From Lethocerus indicus (taxonomy: Eukaryota > Arthropoda > Insecta > Hemiptera > Belostomatidae), in contig JACDQD010000004.1 in the NCBI GenBank assembly GCA_019843655.1, positions 27,601,872-27,665,871 on the forward strand: a DNA stretch of 64,000 bases. Direction: 5' to 3'. Both the position numbers and the translations under genes were made by a program. Positions 1-11,559 of this stretch are shown here, in pieces. Below the pieces are notes generated by a model. It did not search any database, was not told the origin of the DNA, and saw only the letters and a program-made list of their open reading frames with translations. The stretch's first letter is position 1; each line of letters opens with the position of its first letter.

Positions 1-164
1 GTTCTGGCACAAATTCTGTGAACACCGCACTTTGGTCTCGGTTTGTTCACCACATTATATCCGTATGACAGAAAAATTGTGTTACTGAAAATATAATGAA
101 GACGTCGAGAAACCTAATCTGGTCCCGCTTAGGGCCAAAATAGAGATCCTGGCTTGTTTGTACG

Positions 165-170
165 TTTATT
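165..170 (-). terminator. Possible polyadenylation signal of gene D
   Basis: AATAAA on the minus strand, about 175 nt after the stop at 343. It applies only if gene D ends at that stop and is not spliced at 378. The rest of 1-342 is AT-rich flank with nothing else I can support. Confidence 0.3.
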
Positions 171-342
171 ATCCGTCAAATTTAAAACACGATGCCAATA
201 TTCGTACAATTTCAGAGTAGTAGTAATAGGAAATATTTAATTTACTCGTTTACTTATCGGGTCGAACATTATCGATAATTCCTCAAGCTACATTCTACGC
301 GATGCAAATAATTCAATTATGGAATGGAAAAATAATCTTATC

Positions 343-858
343 TTAGTACTGAGTAAATAGAAAGGTATGATTGTTACCGAGGTATGGGTCCTCATCCAGC
401 ATGTTCCTTGGTCGTATCACTGATTGGTGGTCGTTGTCGCTGTCGTCTGGAGGCGTCACGAGTTCTCGCATCAGGCTCTCGGCCAAAGGTAGGACTCGGC
501 TCCTGAAGCTCTCGACGAGGCGGCCGGCGGCGGCCAAGTTCTCCAGGGCCGACCTGACGGCCGCCCAGATGTCCGCCAACAGGGAGTAGTTGGCGAACGC
601 GCTGTCGAAGTTTTCGACTTCGTTACTGTCGTTTCGGCGGTCGGCCCCGTCGGCAGTCGGAGGAAGTGCCGAAGCCGCGGCCGCGACTTCAGTATTGTTT
701 TCGACCCGTTCGGACTTGGTCTGGTCGCGGCCGACACTTCCGTACCACCTTTCCGCCGTGTTCCTCGTCACAGCATCCACGCCCGGCGACCTGATCATCT
801 CCCTCGTGATGATCATGGACCCTGCCGCGCATCCCACCAACAGGCTCAAGGCGTACAT
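343..858 (-). CDS. Predicted small secreted protein, unrecognised (gene D)
   Basis: I do not recognise this protein. From the ATG at 858 it reads 171 residues. It opens with a short hydrophobic stretch (residues 2-18, ALSLLVGCAAG-like) that resembles a signal peptide or anchor. A polar, Asn/Asp-rich middle follows, with candidate N-glycosylation sites (NNT, NDS, NYS, NHT). Residues about 92-134 form a probable amphipathic helix, and the tail is acidic. I chose this ATG because the hydrophobic segment starts there and a TATA-like run (893-901) lies just upstream; the open frame continues further 5' without other support. The reading frame crosses a plausible donor at 378/377 (CTCG|GTAACA, phase 1). 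The gene may therefore continue in an exon beyond the left edge, in which case the last residues shown are intronic. It has only one Cys (residue 10) and lacks the paired cysteines of the neighbouring Osiris proteins. It is either a divergent cluster member or an unrelated gene. Confidence 0.6.
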   Translation of the reverse strand: MYALSLLVGCAAGSMIITREMIRSPGVDAVTRNTAERWYGSVGRDQTKSERVENNTEVAAAASALPPTADGADRRNDSNEVENFDSAFANYSLLADIWAAVRSALENLAAAGRLVESFRSRVLPLAESLMRELVTPPDDSDNDHQSVIRPRNMLDEDPYLGNNHTFLFTQY

Positions 859-892
859 CGTTACTGCAACGCTAGATACTCGCCGCCACACA

Positions 893-901
893 CTATATAT
901 A
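893..901 (-). promoter_or_regulatory. TATA-like box of gene D
   Basis: On the minus strand this reads TATATATAG. A GCAGT initiator-like motif follows about 32-36 nt downstream, with its A at 865. That would leave an unusually short leader of about 7 nt before the ATG at 858, so the true start site may be a little upstream. Confidence 0.45.
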
Positions 902-2840
902 TAACCGGATAATAAAACAACAATCGGCTCATCCCCGCGGAAGAATACGCGGAATAAAGGATTACCGGAACTAATGTCGTAGTTGGGATGTCCACCCGAC
1001 GTCCGCCGGGCGAACGTATAACGACCCAATTTATTTCAAACAGAGCAAAACCCGTTTACCTTACATAGCCCGTGATCTGATTTTAGGAATTCCGGTCATC
1101 CTCCGACTGTAACATTTATAAAATCTTCCAGTATGAACAACAGTATGTTCGGTTTCAACATTATTTGGCGTACTATTATACAGTTATCTAAAATATCGAA
1201 TTTATAACTCAATTATCAAAATATTCTTAATAGAATGTGCAATATTTACAGTGAAGTATTATTACCTTAGAAGTTAATAAATGGGCACAATTCGATTATC
1301 ACAATTACATATTCAATGAGCCTCAAACAATTTTGATTAAATCTTCCGAATACCATGTTGAGGATACATCATTTCCCGTCTACCGTCCAGAACGTCCGAT
1401 TTATTTTAGTTTGAAATAGTGAATACTTAATTGATTATTAATATAATTATAAAGTTTAGTATTTATTTATGCGATCACAATAAATTGTGGACGGGCTGCC
1501 GGTATGATAAATCTACGACCGGATGCCCACCGAAAATAGACGAACAAAAAGAAATGAAATTCTCCTATCCGTGGAATATATAATACAACATGGAATATGT
1601 TCATACTTATACTAAAACGTAATTTATAATAAAATATTATAACAAATGTATCACAGCTAAACCTATTCTAATTGCAGTGCTTAGAAGACCCAACAGGTAA
1701 TAACCTTTTCCTCCTAGGTGCAAATTATTAGGAATTAATTATAAACATGATTTAAGACATAATAATCTTCTATTCTAACAAAATGAGTATTAGACCGACC
1801 TAATAACCGTATCATGTTCTAAAACTTAGGAAACTGAATATAAACTTACAAACTACAATATACTATTATAGTAGATACCTATACATAAACGCATAATCGT
1901 ATCCTATACAAACAAATTTTATAATATATTTTCTATTAAAAATATGGCTACACAATAAAATTAACCTTAGTTGTATATTACTTAATACTGATTATACCTT
2001 GGAGTTTAAATTTTGGTTAAGTTTATTCACATTTTGGTAACCAAGATACCGTCAACTGCACACGCACATTTAAATGCCGTACAAAGTCCCTTAAACTAAT
2101 ATTGCATTGTATTTTAAAACTAATAGAATAATGCGTATTAACATCTAAGACATATAAAATACCATATAAGGTGTATATTATTGAATTATTAGTATTAGAG
2201 ATACTGTATACAGATATATACATTTGTTTTACTTCAGTGTCTAAAAATACCCGCGATTTTTTCTTTAACTTGTGTATTGGGCTAGAAAAAGTATTTATTT
2301 TGAGGACAAATCATGGCCGTGAAGGCGTGTTTTACTTAACTACTACCTTACGACTGTTATTTGAAATATATAGATAATAGTCTCTAAATACATAATTGGT
2401 AATAATATAATAAACATACTTCTAGAGAGCATAAATTTAATAAATTTATATAAAACTAACTTTATAATCGTACTTTGTTTAGAGTCGGTATTTATAACAA
2501 CTACAATCAATAAAAAAAACAGTTTTGCAGTCGCCCATTGGTGGTAGTTTGAAACTATCAGAGTTTTTGAATACAACCTAATATAGTTAAATTAATTTTC
2601 GTATTTCTAATATAAATCTAATTTAATATTTCAAAAATATTTAAGAAATAAAAAGTTTTTATGTAAAATTAAACTGTACATATCCCTAACTAGTAATAAT
2701 CTATGTAAAAGTTGAAGGTACATATAGTATTTTAAGTAAGAAATATCAAATCGTAATGTTGTGTTCATAAGTTATATATTGTAGTTAATGTTTGGTGTAT
2801 TGCTAAGGTAATTTATACTAGACGCCTAGACAATCTACCT
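902..2840. other. AT-rich spacer between genes D and C
   Basis: This interval holds the 3' flank of gene C and the 5' flank of gene D. It is very AT-rich and every frame is broken by frequent stops. I see no convincing polyadenylation signal close behind gene C; the nearest clear minus-strand AATAAA is several hundred bases downstream, near 2,290. No gene is supported. Confidence 0.6.
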
Positions 2841-5800
2841 CTAGACTAGTGTTCTTTCGCCCCGGTCGAGGAACGGGGAGGAGTCGGGATCGTGGACTAG
2901 AGTGTCCCGGTATCCCAGCAGGGGCTTGTGGTGATAATTGAAAGGCTGGTGAGAGTAGAGCGGGTAGTGGGAGCCGACTCCGCTGTTCAGGAGGGAGGCG
3001 CCGCTGAACAGGAAACTGAGTTTGCTCAGGATCAGAGCCTTCTTCGTGATCAGGACCAGGGCACCGAACAGCAGGGGGGTGAGCGAGGCAAGGTTCAGCT
3101 TCAGACCGAGGATAACCGGCAGCAGTGTCCGCTTCATCAGAAGTTTACCTGCAATTTGACACGTGAAAAGCGTTCTCATAGCGAGAACAAAGGGCTGATC
3201 CCTATATATAAATATAATTTGTTTATTACAAACACCCACATTCATAGTTCAAACTATGTACGCTCAATATTTCTTTTACTCACTCAAGGTTTAATCATTA
3301 AAAAAATGCATATCATGTATATAAATGTATGTATACCTGTAGAGAGCGATCTGTCATCAGACATTTTCCTATGATCCAGTTGAAACTCGAGTATGCCGCC
3401 CCTGGAGCCAGGGCCGACCATCATATATAGCCCGGGAAATACTCCGCTCAAGTCCCAATGGAAAGACCTTTGCTGCATGTACAGTCCTATCCCGTCCAAG
3501 AACGTCCGCGCTTCCCTTGGGTCCCCTTGGCATTCATCAGGAGAATAGTTACTTTCATGTATAAATTACACAGATCTATACTGCCTTAAACATGTAACAG
3601 ATATCTGTTACAATGGGTACGATTGGAACTAAACAGGTTACCTGTCCGTTTAGACCTTTATATTGTGAATATTTCGAAATTATTAACCGAATGAGAATGA
3701 ATCGAATGTTCGTTTCATTATTTGATATGAAACATGTTTTAAAGTTTTAAAAAACTATATCCTCGTGGTTACGAATATTATCATTTGCACGACTTACTGC
3801 AAAGTGGAGTTACCAAAATTAAATTGATCTATTTTTTCGATTATGCGTATTACAAAATGGTAACGAGGGTACGCTGTTTCAATAATACAATAGGAAAATT
3901 GGCGAATTGAATGATCCTTAAATGATTAATTCGTTAGTTTCTAGAGTCCCTTAATGGACATTCTGCGTATTTTCATGGACCAGGGAGCGGTCATACACGG
4001 ATGGCAAAGCTTCTTCAACTGCCACAAGCTGCGGTTTCAACCAGATGTTGAATGAATTGTCCTGCGGGCGCAAATATTTCTATGACAGGCTAGATGAAAA
4101 AAGTAAAAAAAACTCTTGTAGTAAGATATAGATTTCACGTTTGTCCGTGAAAATAAGTAGGTAGGGCTTGATTCAACGCCGCATAATGCGGGTGCAGTGA
4201 TGTGGCGCTAATTGCGCCTAAAATCGTGTAATCCGATTGCGGAACTATCCTCTGATTATCAGAACAGTTTCGATAGTGAAACTTTCACACATGCCAACCA
4301 TAAGAGGGAGAGAAAATTGCCCTAAGCAGTAAATATTACCAAATCTGGATATTGCCGTTCTTGTCCTTGGGGCCAACCTAAACCATCGCCAACGATGAAA
4401 CCACCAAATATTAGGGGCGCATTTTGGGGAAGTCGGTCGATATTAACACAAACACATGGAAATTTCTTCCTAAATATTTCAACGTGAAATTAGAAATTTA
4501 ACGGCCACTGTTAGTTTCCTCCTCGAAAGTTTGATCTTTGAAAGCGTTTAATCCAAATTAGCCACTTTCTTCCAGTTTTCTGGAGTCTTTTCTAGACAGC
4601 GGGATTGTTCTGGCTAATTGGCATTAACTACAAGTTAATTTAGTTCAGAAATCATCGCATTAGGTACTTCACTAATTTGCGTCGATTGACCAAATTCATC
4701 GGGTCAAGAATGATAACATTCGAAATAATTCCTCCGTGGTCGGGAGCGGCCATATTTCTTAAATTAACGCCGAGCCGGGCCCGAAAATCTGGCGTGACGA
4801 CACATTATTTCCTGTCGCTCATCTTTCGGAGATTGTTAAATAAACCGGCCGACCTATGACTCGAGACATTTTACAGATTGCAGGTGATGACGAAGTGGGA
4901 GGCGGTGCGGAAAATAAGGTCGTATTCCGTCGGGGGAGTAGAAATGGGGGTCCGACCGGAGCGGGCGACTTTCTAGGCGGACCTGGCACGCGAACACTCA
5001 CCGCCAAACTACCTCCGATAGAGCCCGCTCGCTCGCTAAGCCTTGCCAACTCTCTAATAACCCACCGACCAGAAACATATTCAACTGGGGGTTTCCTTGT
5101 CAACCTTCATACTACTGCCATTAAATACACAAGCTAGAATTCCAATTTCCTCCGTTCAGAATCGAATATATAAAAATTCATGAACCCTTCGTCGCAATAG
5201 TTATTTATGATATCGTCATGATAAGAACCTCCTAGTTGGTAGTAGTAATTAACGACAATTGTGAGCAAAGGAGGCAGAAAATCAGATGGTGGTTTCGCGG
5301 ACTCCTCTATGACCTTTCTAAGCTAATCATATTGAATATCATATCCCACAAATATTTATACTAATATTTGTTTATGATCCGTTTTAATAATCATAAACAC
5401 ATATTCTATACACGGATTGTCGGTGTAATAATAGACTGTAAAATATTAATGTGAGTTTTTATGCGTCAGCCTTGTGTTATGTCGTAACATCTGTACTTAG
5501 TCTGGTGATAATGGGAACATGAGTATTGTAGTTTTCCCGATCCTCTGTCTTCCCCCGTTGGTACCAGCGAGAAGAAGTTGAAAATCGATAAAACTACGGT
5601 ATTCCGTACCCTCGCAGACCACACAACGGGTATTCCAAACTGGAATACTAGTAATTAAAAATACACTTTCTTGGCATAAGATAATAAGAATAGAAGCTTC
5701 TAGACAAGGATTGATTATTGATTATTGATACCTCTGGGCATGTCTATAATGGGCTCGGAAGAGTCTCTTTTGAGAGACATGCCGTCGGTTAGGTAGAATT

Positions 5801-5993
5801 CGGAGGCCATGTTTGCGGTCTCTAGGGCGTGAAGGGCGCCCGAAGAGACGCACGGCAGTACCGGGCCGCCGCCCCTCAGGCACGTGCCCAGTCCCTCCTT
5901 GAACTCCTCTTCGAAGGCCTCCTTGCCAGGGAACAGCACACCCGCGGCACAGTTCACCGCCACGAACCCGACTATCAGGTATTTCGTCGCCAT
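2841..5993 (-). CDS. Osiris-family protein (DUF1676), three-exon type (gene C)
   Basis: Coding exons are 5993-5732, 3525-3337 and 3148-2841, giving 252 residues. Introns of 2,206 and 188 bp are both phase 1, with donors AGAG|GTATCA and ACAG|GTATAC and acceptors CCAAG| and TTGCAG|. The ATG at 5993 begins a signal peptide (about residues 1-18). A Cys pair (38 and 48) lies in a CLRGGGPVLPC segment, followed by ALETANMASEFYLTDGMSL, the usual Osiris N-terminal pattern. The middle exon encodes ARTFLDGIG, SFHWDLSGVFPGL and GGILEF, known from longer Osiris subtypes. Residues about 152-203 form the hydrophobic DUF1676 core, including KKALILSKLSFLFSG. Family knowledge: Osiris proteins are insect secreted or endosomal membrane proteins of cuticle-secreting cells. 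The tail lacks the AYRAY motif of genes A and B. It lies about 4 kb downstream of gene A on the same strand. Family assignment is firm; I do not assign an Osi number. Confidence 0.93.
3526..5731 (-). other. Intron 1 of gene C
   Basis: A 2.2 kb phase-1 intron from GTATCA (5731) to CCAAG (3526). It contains one GC-richer patch at about 4,680-5,100 with open frames on both strands. These frames have no domain, signal peptide or splice context, so I read them as composition effects. Confidence 0.8.
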
Positions 5994-6095
5994 TATCCAG
6001 CGTCGATACCGCGTTCGGACGGAGTATCGAAAGACCACTTTCAGGAACGGCGGCCGCCCCTAAGAAGCAGGATCCAAGCCGGAGGCACTAAGCTA

Positions 6096-6131
6096 ACTAA
6101 GGATAGCCCCGGGCTATACAAACTATTTATC
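6096..6131 (-). promoter_or_regulatory. Core promoter of gene C (TATA plus initiator-like)
   Basis: Minus-strand GATAAATAG (6131-6123) lies about 32 nt upstream of a TTAGT initiator-like motif (6100-6096, A at 6098). The spacing is right for a TATA promoter. It predicts a leader of about 105 nt to the ATG at 5993. Confidence 0.55.
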
Positions 6132-6139
6132 CCGGCTAC

Positions 6140-9100
6140 TTCCCACTTTCATCTTTCTTCTCCCGCGCTTCTAATAGCCCGCCTCTGTTATCAGTGAAAG
6201 TACTCCCACCCGGTTCGTGCGAAAATCGAGATGGATCTCCCCGGCGGCCGGGGATCGTGGGAGAAAATGGCTGTGCCGGGCGGGCCTCTTCCCCTCGCTC
6301 GGACTCTTTGTTTTCCCCCCGCTCTATTTTCGCATGACTCTTCCTTCGGTTACGCTCCGCGATGGTCAATGTCGTAATGCCGCTTCTCGCTTTCTTTTGC
6401 TTCCGACCGATTGGATATGCACTTCGGACGGCAATCGTTTTCATCCGCTTTAATTAGCTCGCAAGCCGCATTCTTTGGTTGCACACAGAGGCTTGTTTAT
6501 TGCACTTTACCGACGTATTTTTGCACCTGTTTATTGGTAAAATGAATCACGATATAAACTATTTTTTCAATAAAGGCGATTAGATATAAGCTTTAAGTGA
6601 CGGGTAATGCAAACGGGTTCAAGAAAAATTAATTCTGAACGTTCAAATAATGGTGAGACAAACAGGACTGCTTCGGAGGATTGCTTCCGTAACCACATTT
6701 GTGTCAAGTCATAACACATGCTTCCATCAGGCTTTAAGTATCATAAATTAATTCACGAGGAAGTATTACATTTCTGGGGGACATGTAACGCATAAAGAAC
6801 ATGAAAAATAGTTGGCATTCATTTTGGATGATGTTGGAGAGTTTCTGTTCTTGTAGCACAAGAGTGTGTAGTTTAAAAGGATAAATATTTGTAAAGGGTA
6901 AAATAATATCTAATAATATGAAAATTTGTCTTTCTTTTCATGAACTTGCTTATTAAATGTAGAAATAATAATCGTCCAATATAGTGAGACATATTTAAAC
7001 ATTTTCTTTCACTCTAGGTAGATTTTCTCCTCTCTCTTCAATGCTCAATATAGCATCCTATCTCTGACTGTTCCTATTCATGTTCGAACACAAAAATCTC
7101 TTCTTCGGATCTTATTGTGGTTCGTTCAACTGTTCACTGAATGAAATTAACGGTCCAAATCTGCATACATTACAACCGTTAGTGTTAGCCAGTTTCACTT
7201 TTCTCGACCGTGAGAAAACGATACTTTTACTTTTGTTTGCCCGAATCGTAGCACGATAAGGAAAGCGTTTGTTTTCACATTGCAAGAAAGCATTTAAACT
7301 ATGCGCAACGGATGAGAGTGATTGTGTAAGTGTGTACAAAGTATTTCTGTAATGATTCTGTCGTAAATATCAGCTGATATAATAACACTGACCAACCCAT
7401 TCATATGAAAATGTTTAGGGGAAAAATGTTAAACGTTTAATCATATTGACATTGATGCTTTCAAACCTGACATGTGAATTACTGAAATTAACTCATAATA
7501 TTCATAGTCATCCAGAATATATAGATGGGAATTTGGTATATTACCTTATCTTCCTATAAATATGGATATGAAGAAAATTTGTTGAAAATTTAAAGTTAAA
7601 AAACCTACAATAGTAATGTTTTTATGATGATTTTCAATATGAGAAAAAACTCTACGTAATTTCAATACTGAGTACTGCAAAAGGCCAAAATGTGGCTTCA
7701 GTTTAATTAATTATTACTAGTAATTCAAGAGAAAATGTTTGTCAGAGTCAGATACGTATATCGTGCACGATCTTTAAAAGAGGAAAGAAGGAAGTAACAG
7801 GAGAAGTGCCATCCGGCTAGCACCATCATTTTTCATCAGCCAGTTCTAGTATCTCGAGTGTACGATCGCCATTGTTCTAGGCGACTTCAACTTCGTTGAC
7901 AATTGTACTCATTTAAACAGCTCCTCGTCCCGCCAATGATAGCGCAGCATAAAAAAATCGATTAAGCAAAGAAGATAATTAGACGTTTCTTTCAAGTGTA
8001 TTTTCATGACTACTGTTAACTTTGTAATTTAGTACACTAGTAACTAACTAATAACAGAAATTCAATGAAAAAGTAATTACTATTCTAATTTCAGACTAGG
8101 CTTTTGTAATTTTGATCTTTTCAGTGTATTGTTCTAAGATTAGATACCATAGTATATTTTCGGTTCAACTATAATATTTTTTACTCAAATCAGGTTTTCC
8201 ATAATCACTAAATATCATGGAATTAATGGATAGACGGAATGGAAGAGTAAAAATGTTTATGACGTAAATAAATGTGTTTACTATTATTTTAATTATTAAT
8301 GATAATTACTACGATATAATTATCTCAACAAGAACAAGTAACATTGTAGTATATTTAAAAATAGTCAGATTCTTAGGCTACAAGGAAGTGGTAACAACAT
8401 AGATGTGATCGAACCGGAAGCCCGGTAATTATGGTGACATTCTTCCAAAGCTAACTCCTTTACAGGTCGCTCGACCTACTTAACCTAGTCGGTTCACAAT
8501 TTACGTCCTTTTCTAAGTCGATATTATTGAACATTCGTTAGGTTTATTGCTACAAAAAGGGATAGATACGAAAATGTTTCCGTTGAGGGAGACGCCGGGG
8601 GTATGATAAATGTATAAGACAACCTACTTCGTGCGCCCGTTAAAAATCCGACGATTTTAATTATTCATGGGCCGGACGATCGTCCCACTTATTCGGGAAT
8701 TTCTATTTTCGTTCCCCATTAAGAGTGGAACGGAGCCGAAAAATAATTTCCGATAACCAGTCGTCGGTAGGGCGTTTAACATATTTGTGAGGTCTCCAGG
8801 TGGCCGCCCGAGAAAGCCGGTGAAGGCTAGGGCCGGTCTGACCTTCACCTCCTCACAACAAGCCCCTCTCCCCTTATCCTCTCTTCAATGAAGTCAATCA
8901 ACTTTGTGGTTTTATCCCGTAACGGTACTCGGCGGCTTATAACTAGGCTACCACTCCGGTATATCCAGTCCAACAGTCCGACATTTTTGTCCCGACTAGC
9001 CGGCTTTCCACCGACTTCTGTAACCGAATTTTGGCCGCCCCCTATCCCTTATAAATCGTTGTCGGCGATAATAAACTCTCTCGTTCCAGGGACCGATTCC

Positions 9101-9544
9101 GAGGAGGAAGATACAGTTTTTAATGAGCCGGAGCTCATTTAGAATTTAATCATTTTCTAAACCGAAATTATAGGTAACATCCGAACACGTTTCTACGGCG
9201 GTTGAGATTCCAAATATACTTTATTCAAATGGTTACATTGCGTCGAATTTATGGAGTCAATATCGTAAAATTGAACAATTTCCAGGATTATTATCACTGG
9301 AGAAATTTCGTGTCTGCACTTGCCTATTTGATCTTGAAGGGGTGTAGCTCAAGACCGAATAGGCCAGTGGAAGGGTTAATAATATCTTAAATTGATTTAC
9401 AAGATCGACGAATTAGGATTAAAATGTACTAGGACAATTTCTCGGAGTAATGCCAGTTAATTACCGTGAAGCGGAATTAGCTCTTTGCGGACTTCCCGCG
9501 ATGCGGAAAGTAAGTATTTGAGGAGCGGATCGTACAAAAAGAGG
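6140..9544. other. Spacer between genes A and C
   Basis: 3.4 kb of mostly AT-rich DNA with a GC-richer patch at 6,140-6,440, just upstream of the gene C promoter, and another at about 8,400-9,140. Open frames in these patches have no recognisable motif. No gene is supported. The upstream patch is a reasonable place for gene C regulatory sites, but I see no specific one. Confidence 0.6.
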
Positions 9545-9982
9545 CGCAATTATAAAATATTTTTTTTATTAACAGTACACTATGTACAAGATAGAAAGCA
9601 GTCTTCGGTCCAGTTTTGTCATCGCCAACAGTCGTCAAGTCGGTCAGTGATCGTCGGTCAAGTTCGACTAGCTCCTGTCGAGTCCCATCAGTCCGTCGAG
9701 GTGGAAAAGGTTTTTTTAATTTATTTATAAATACAAATAATAATAGAAAAAAACGTTAAATGAAATACAATAAATTATTAAATACGAAAAATAAATAATT
9801 TTCACTCGGGGAGCTTCTCGTAAGCCGGTGGACTCTAAACCGGTTCCGATTGACCTGTTGTTGTGACCCGGTTAGAACAATGGTCGATGAGGGGGATGTG
9901 TATGTGTGAGTGGATGTGAGGGGGCTGCCGCGAGTGGAGTGTCCCTGAGAGGCGTGCGTCACGATGAGGGTAGCTGAGGGGG
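9545..9982 (-). other. 3' untranslated region of gene A
   Basis: This runs from the stop at 9983 to the minus-strand AATAAA at 9570-9565. It contains a UUAUUUAUU AU-rich nonamer (9798-9790), further AUUUA pentamers, and then a GAC-dense segment (9702-9598). The plus strand of that segment has about 13 GTC triplets in roughly 105 bases. The cleavage site is inferred. Confidence 0.6.
9565..9570 (-). terminator. Polyadenylation signal of gene A
   Basis: AATAAA on the minus strand, about 415 nt past the stop and followed by an AT-rich stretch. It is the most plausible end of the gene A transcript. Confidence 0.55.
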
Positions 9983-11451
9983 TCACTCCTGCTTAGGGGC
10001 GTAGGCCCTGTAGGCGATGTCCTGGGGTTCCATGGACCGGCCGTAGTGACCGTGCTCCTCGCTGTAGTGGGGGTGGGCGACCACCTCGTAGCTCTGGGTG
10101 GAGTGCTTGTTGCCGAGCAGCTTCTGGAGGCCGATCAGGCCACTGAGGACGAGGGCCAGCTTGCCGACGATGAGGGCCTTGAGGGCGAGCAGGGCCAGGG
10201 CGCCGAGGGCCAACGGGATCAGAGCGGCGGCCTTCAATTTCAACATCAACAGGAAGGGCAACAGCATCTTCAGCTTCTTCTTCTTGCCACGGGCTAAACG
10301 AAAAAAGCGGCTATTAAATTGTTGATCGGCGCGTGTCGTAAATTAAGACGATTAATTCGCGGCCGCCTAATTGGACAATATTTTCACGGCCCGATTGTCG
10401 AGATGCGTTAGATGGAAGTCGATAACGGTTCGCTTTTCTTGCTCTGATTGATCTTAATGTAAACGATTAGGCGTCATTTATTAGCCTCGAATTTTTAATT
10501 GCATTAATGTTCCCTATCTATCTAAGAAGAGTTATGAGATTAAGCAGCCTCTAATTCTAAGCTACGAGTTGAGTCATTTAGAGCATTTGAATACGTCATA
10601 TGAACATTGGGAACTTTCTTCCGATTTAAAGTTACTTCGATCAATTCCGGTAATTATTTTTGTTTCAATAATAAATAAGATTCACTTAATCGAAAATACT
10701 ACTTATTACGCTAACGCGACTGGCGGATTAGGTATTTGCGTCTTGTTTGTCATGTTTTAACTGAAAACAGGCTGTTTGTAGAATATTAATTACAACGCGA
10801 CTTTTTCTGAGTATATCAATAATCTATGGGTAAGTATTTTCCATTTTCATATCCGTTATATAAAATGGCGTTTCTTAGTAATTTTTCAAAAAAAGTTGTA
10901 CAGTGCTTTCGCGGAGTTTTTAAACCAAATTTTAAGATTTACAATCTACATCGCTTGGGCAGTCCGACCGACGAACGTTACTTACCTTCATCGAGGGACT
11001 TGCGAACTTCGTTGATGGAAGATTCGGGGACTTTAAGTTGAAGGGTGTGGCTCTGGAGGAAGCGGGCGACACGGTCGACGAGGAGGGATTCGACTTGGGC
11101 GTCTTTGTCATCGGCGTCCTTGGGTAGGGAGGCGTCCAGTTCGGCTTCGGAAAGGGCCCTGGCGTTGAGTCCTCTGGAGGCGGCATCGCTCTCGGTCCTC
11201 ACCAGGGAAACACCGTCGGTGATCTCGAAGTCCTCGGGTCTCCTGAGGGCCTTGTCGACGAGGGTGAGCGCTCTCATTTTCAGGCATAGGGACATGTCCT
11301 TTTCGCCGCATCCCTGGATGAACTTGTAGGCCGTTTCAATGCTCTCCTCCAAGAGGCCCGGTGATTGTTGTTGGGGTGTCTCGCCTTGGGCGGCGGGGAA
11401 CGCGCTGGCGGCCGCGACCGCGCACAATACGAAAGCTAATGCGACGCGCAT
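9983..11451 (-). CDS. Osiris-family protein (DUF1676), AYRAY-tailed (gene A)
   Basis: Coding exons 11451-10986 and 10293-9983 give 258 residues. The 692 bp intron is phase 1 (GAAG|GTAAG donor, TTTAG| acceptor). The ATG at 11451 starts a clear signal peptide (MRVALAFVLCAVAAASA, about residues 1-18). Cys 48 and 56 sit in GCGEKDMSLCLK, followed by FEITDGVSLV (75-84), the N-terminal Osiris signature. ASLPKDADDKDAQVESL, VDRVARFL and SHTLQLKVP (about 107-141) lead into RGKKKKLK (157-164). The hydrophobic DUF1676 region is about 165-215 (LIPLALGALALLALKALIVGKLALVL). The tail is His/Tyr-rich (SYEVVAHPHY) and ends with DIAYRAY, matching the AQXLAY-type motif of the family. Osiris proteins act in the secretory and endosomal system of cuticle-forming epithelia. 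It pairs closely with gene B. Family assignment is very secure; the exact Osi number is not assigned. Confidence 0.95.
10294..10985 (-). other. Intron of gene A
   Basis: A 692 bp phase-1 intron joining GAT GAA G to CC CGT GGC, which restores an Ala-Arg-Gly junction. It is AT-rich with no other feature. Confidence 0.9.
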
Positions 11452-11535
11452 GTTTTTAGCTTAGCCTATCTCGGTGCGTGTGTCCGTACTCTGCTGTGAC
11501 CGGGTGTGTTGTATCGTGTTGGTGCCGGACCGCCG

Positions 11536-11541
11536 CTTATA
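11536..11541 (-). promoter_or_regulatory. TATA box of gene A
   Basis: Minus-strand TATAAG in a GC-rich setting (AGATATAAGCGGCGG), about 90 nt upstream of the ATG. A start site near 11,510 is expected. The match to an initiator there is weak; a GTCACAG at 11,500 is slightly too far. Confidence 0.55.
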
Positions 11542-11559
11542 TCTGGGCCCCTGCCGGTG

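Noticed and set aside
10046..10325. Plus-strand frames opposite the gene A and B exons (also 45,025-45,357 and 49,649-49,843)
   Set aside because: They are antisense shadows of GC-rich Osiris exons; the minus-strand reading has signal peptides, splice sites and conserved motifs.
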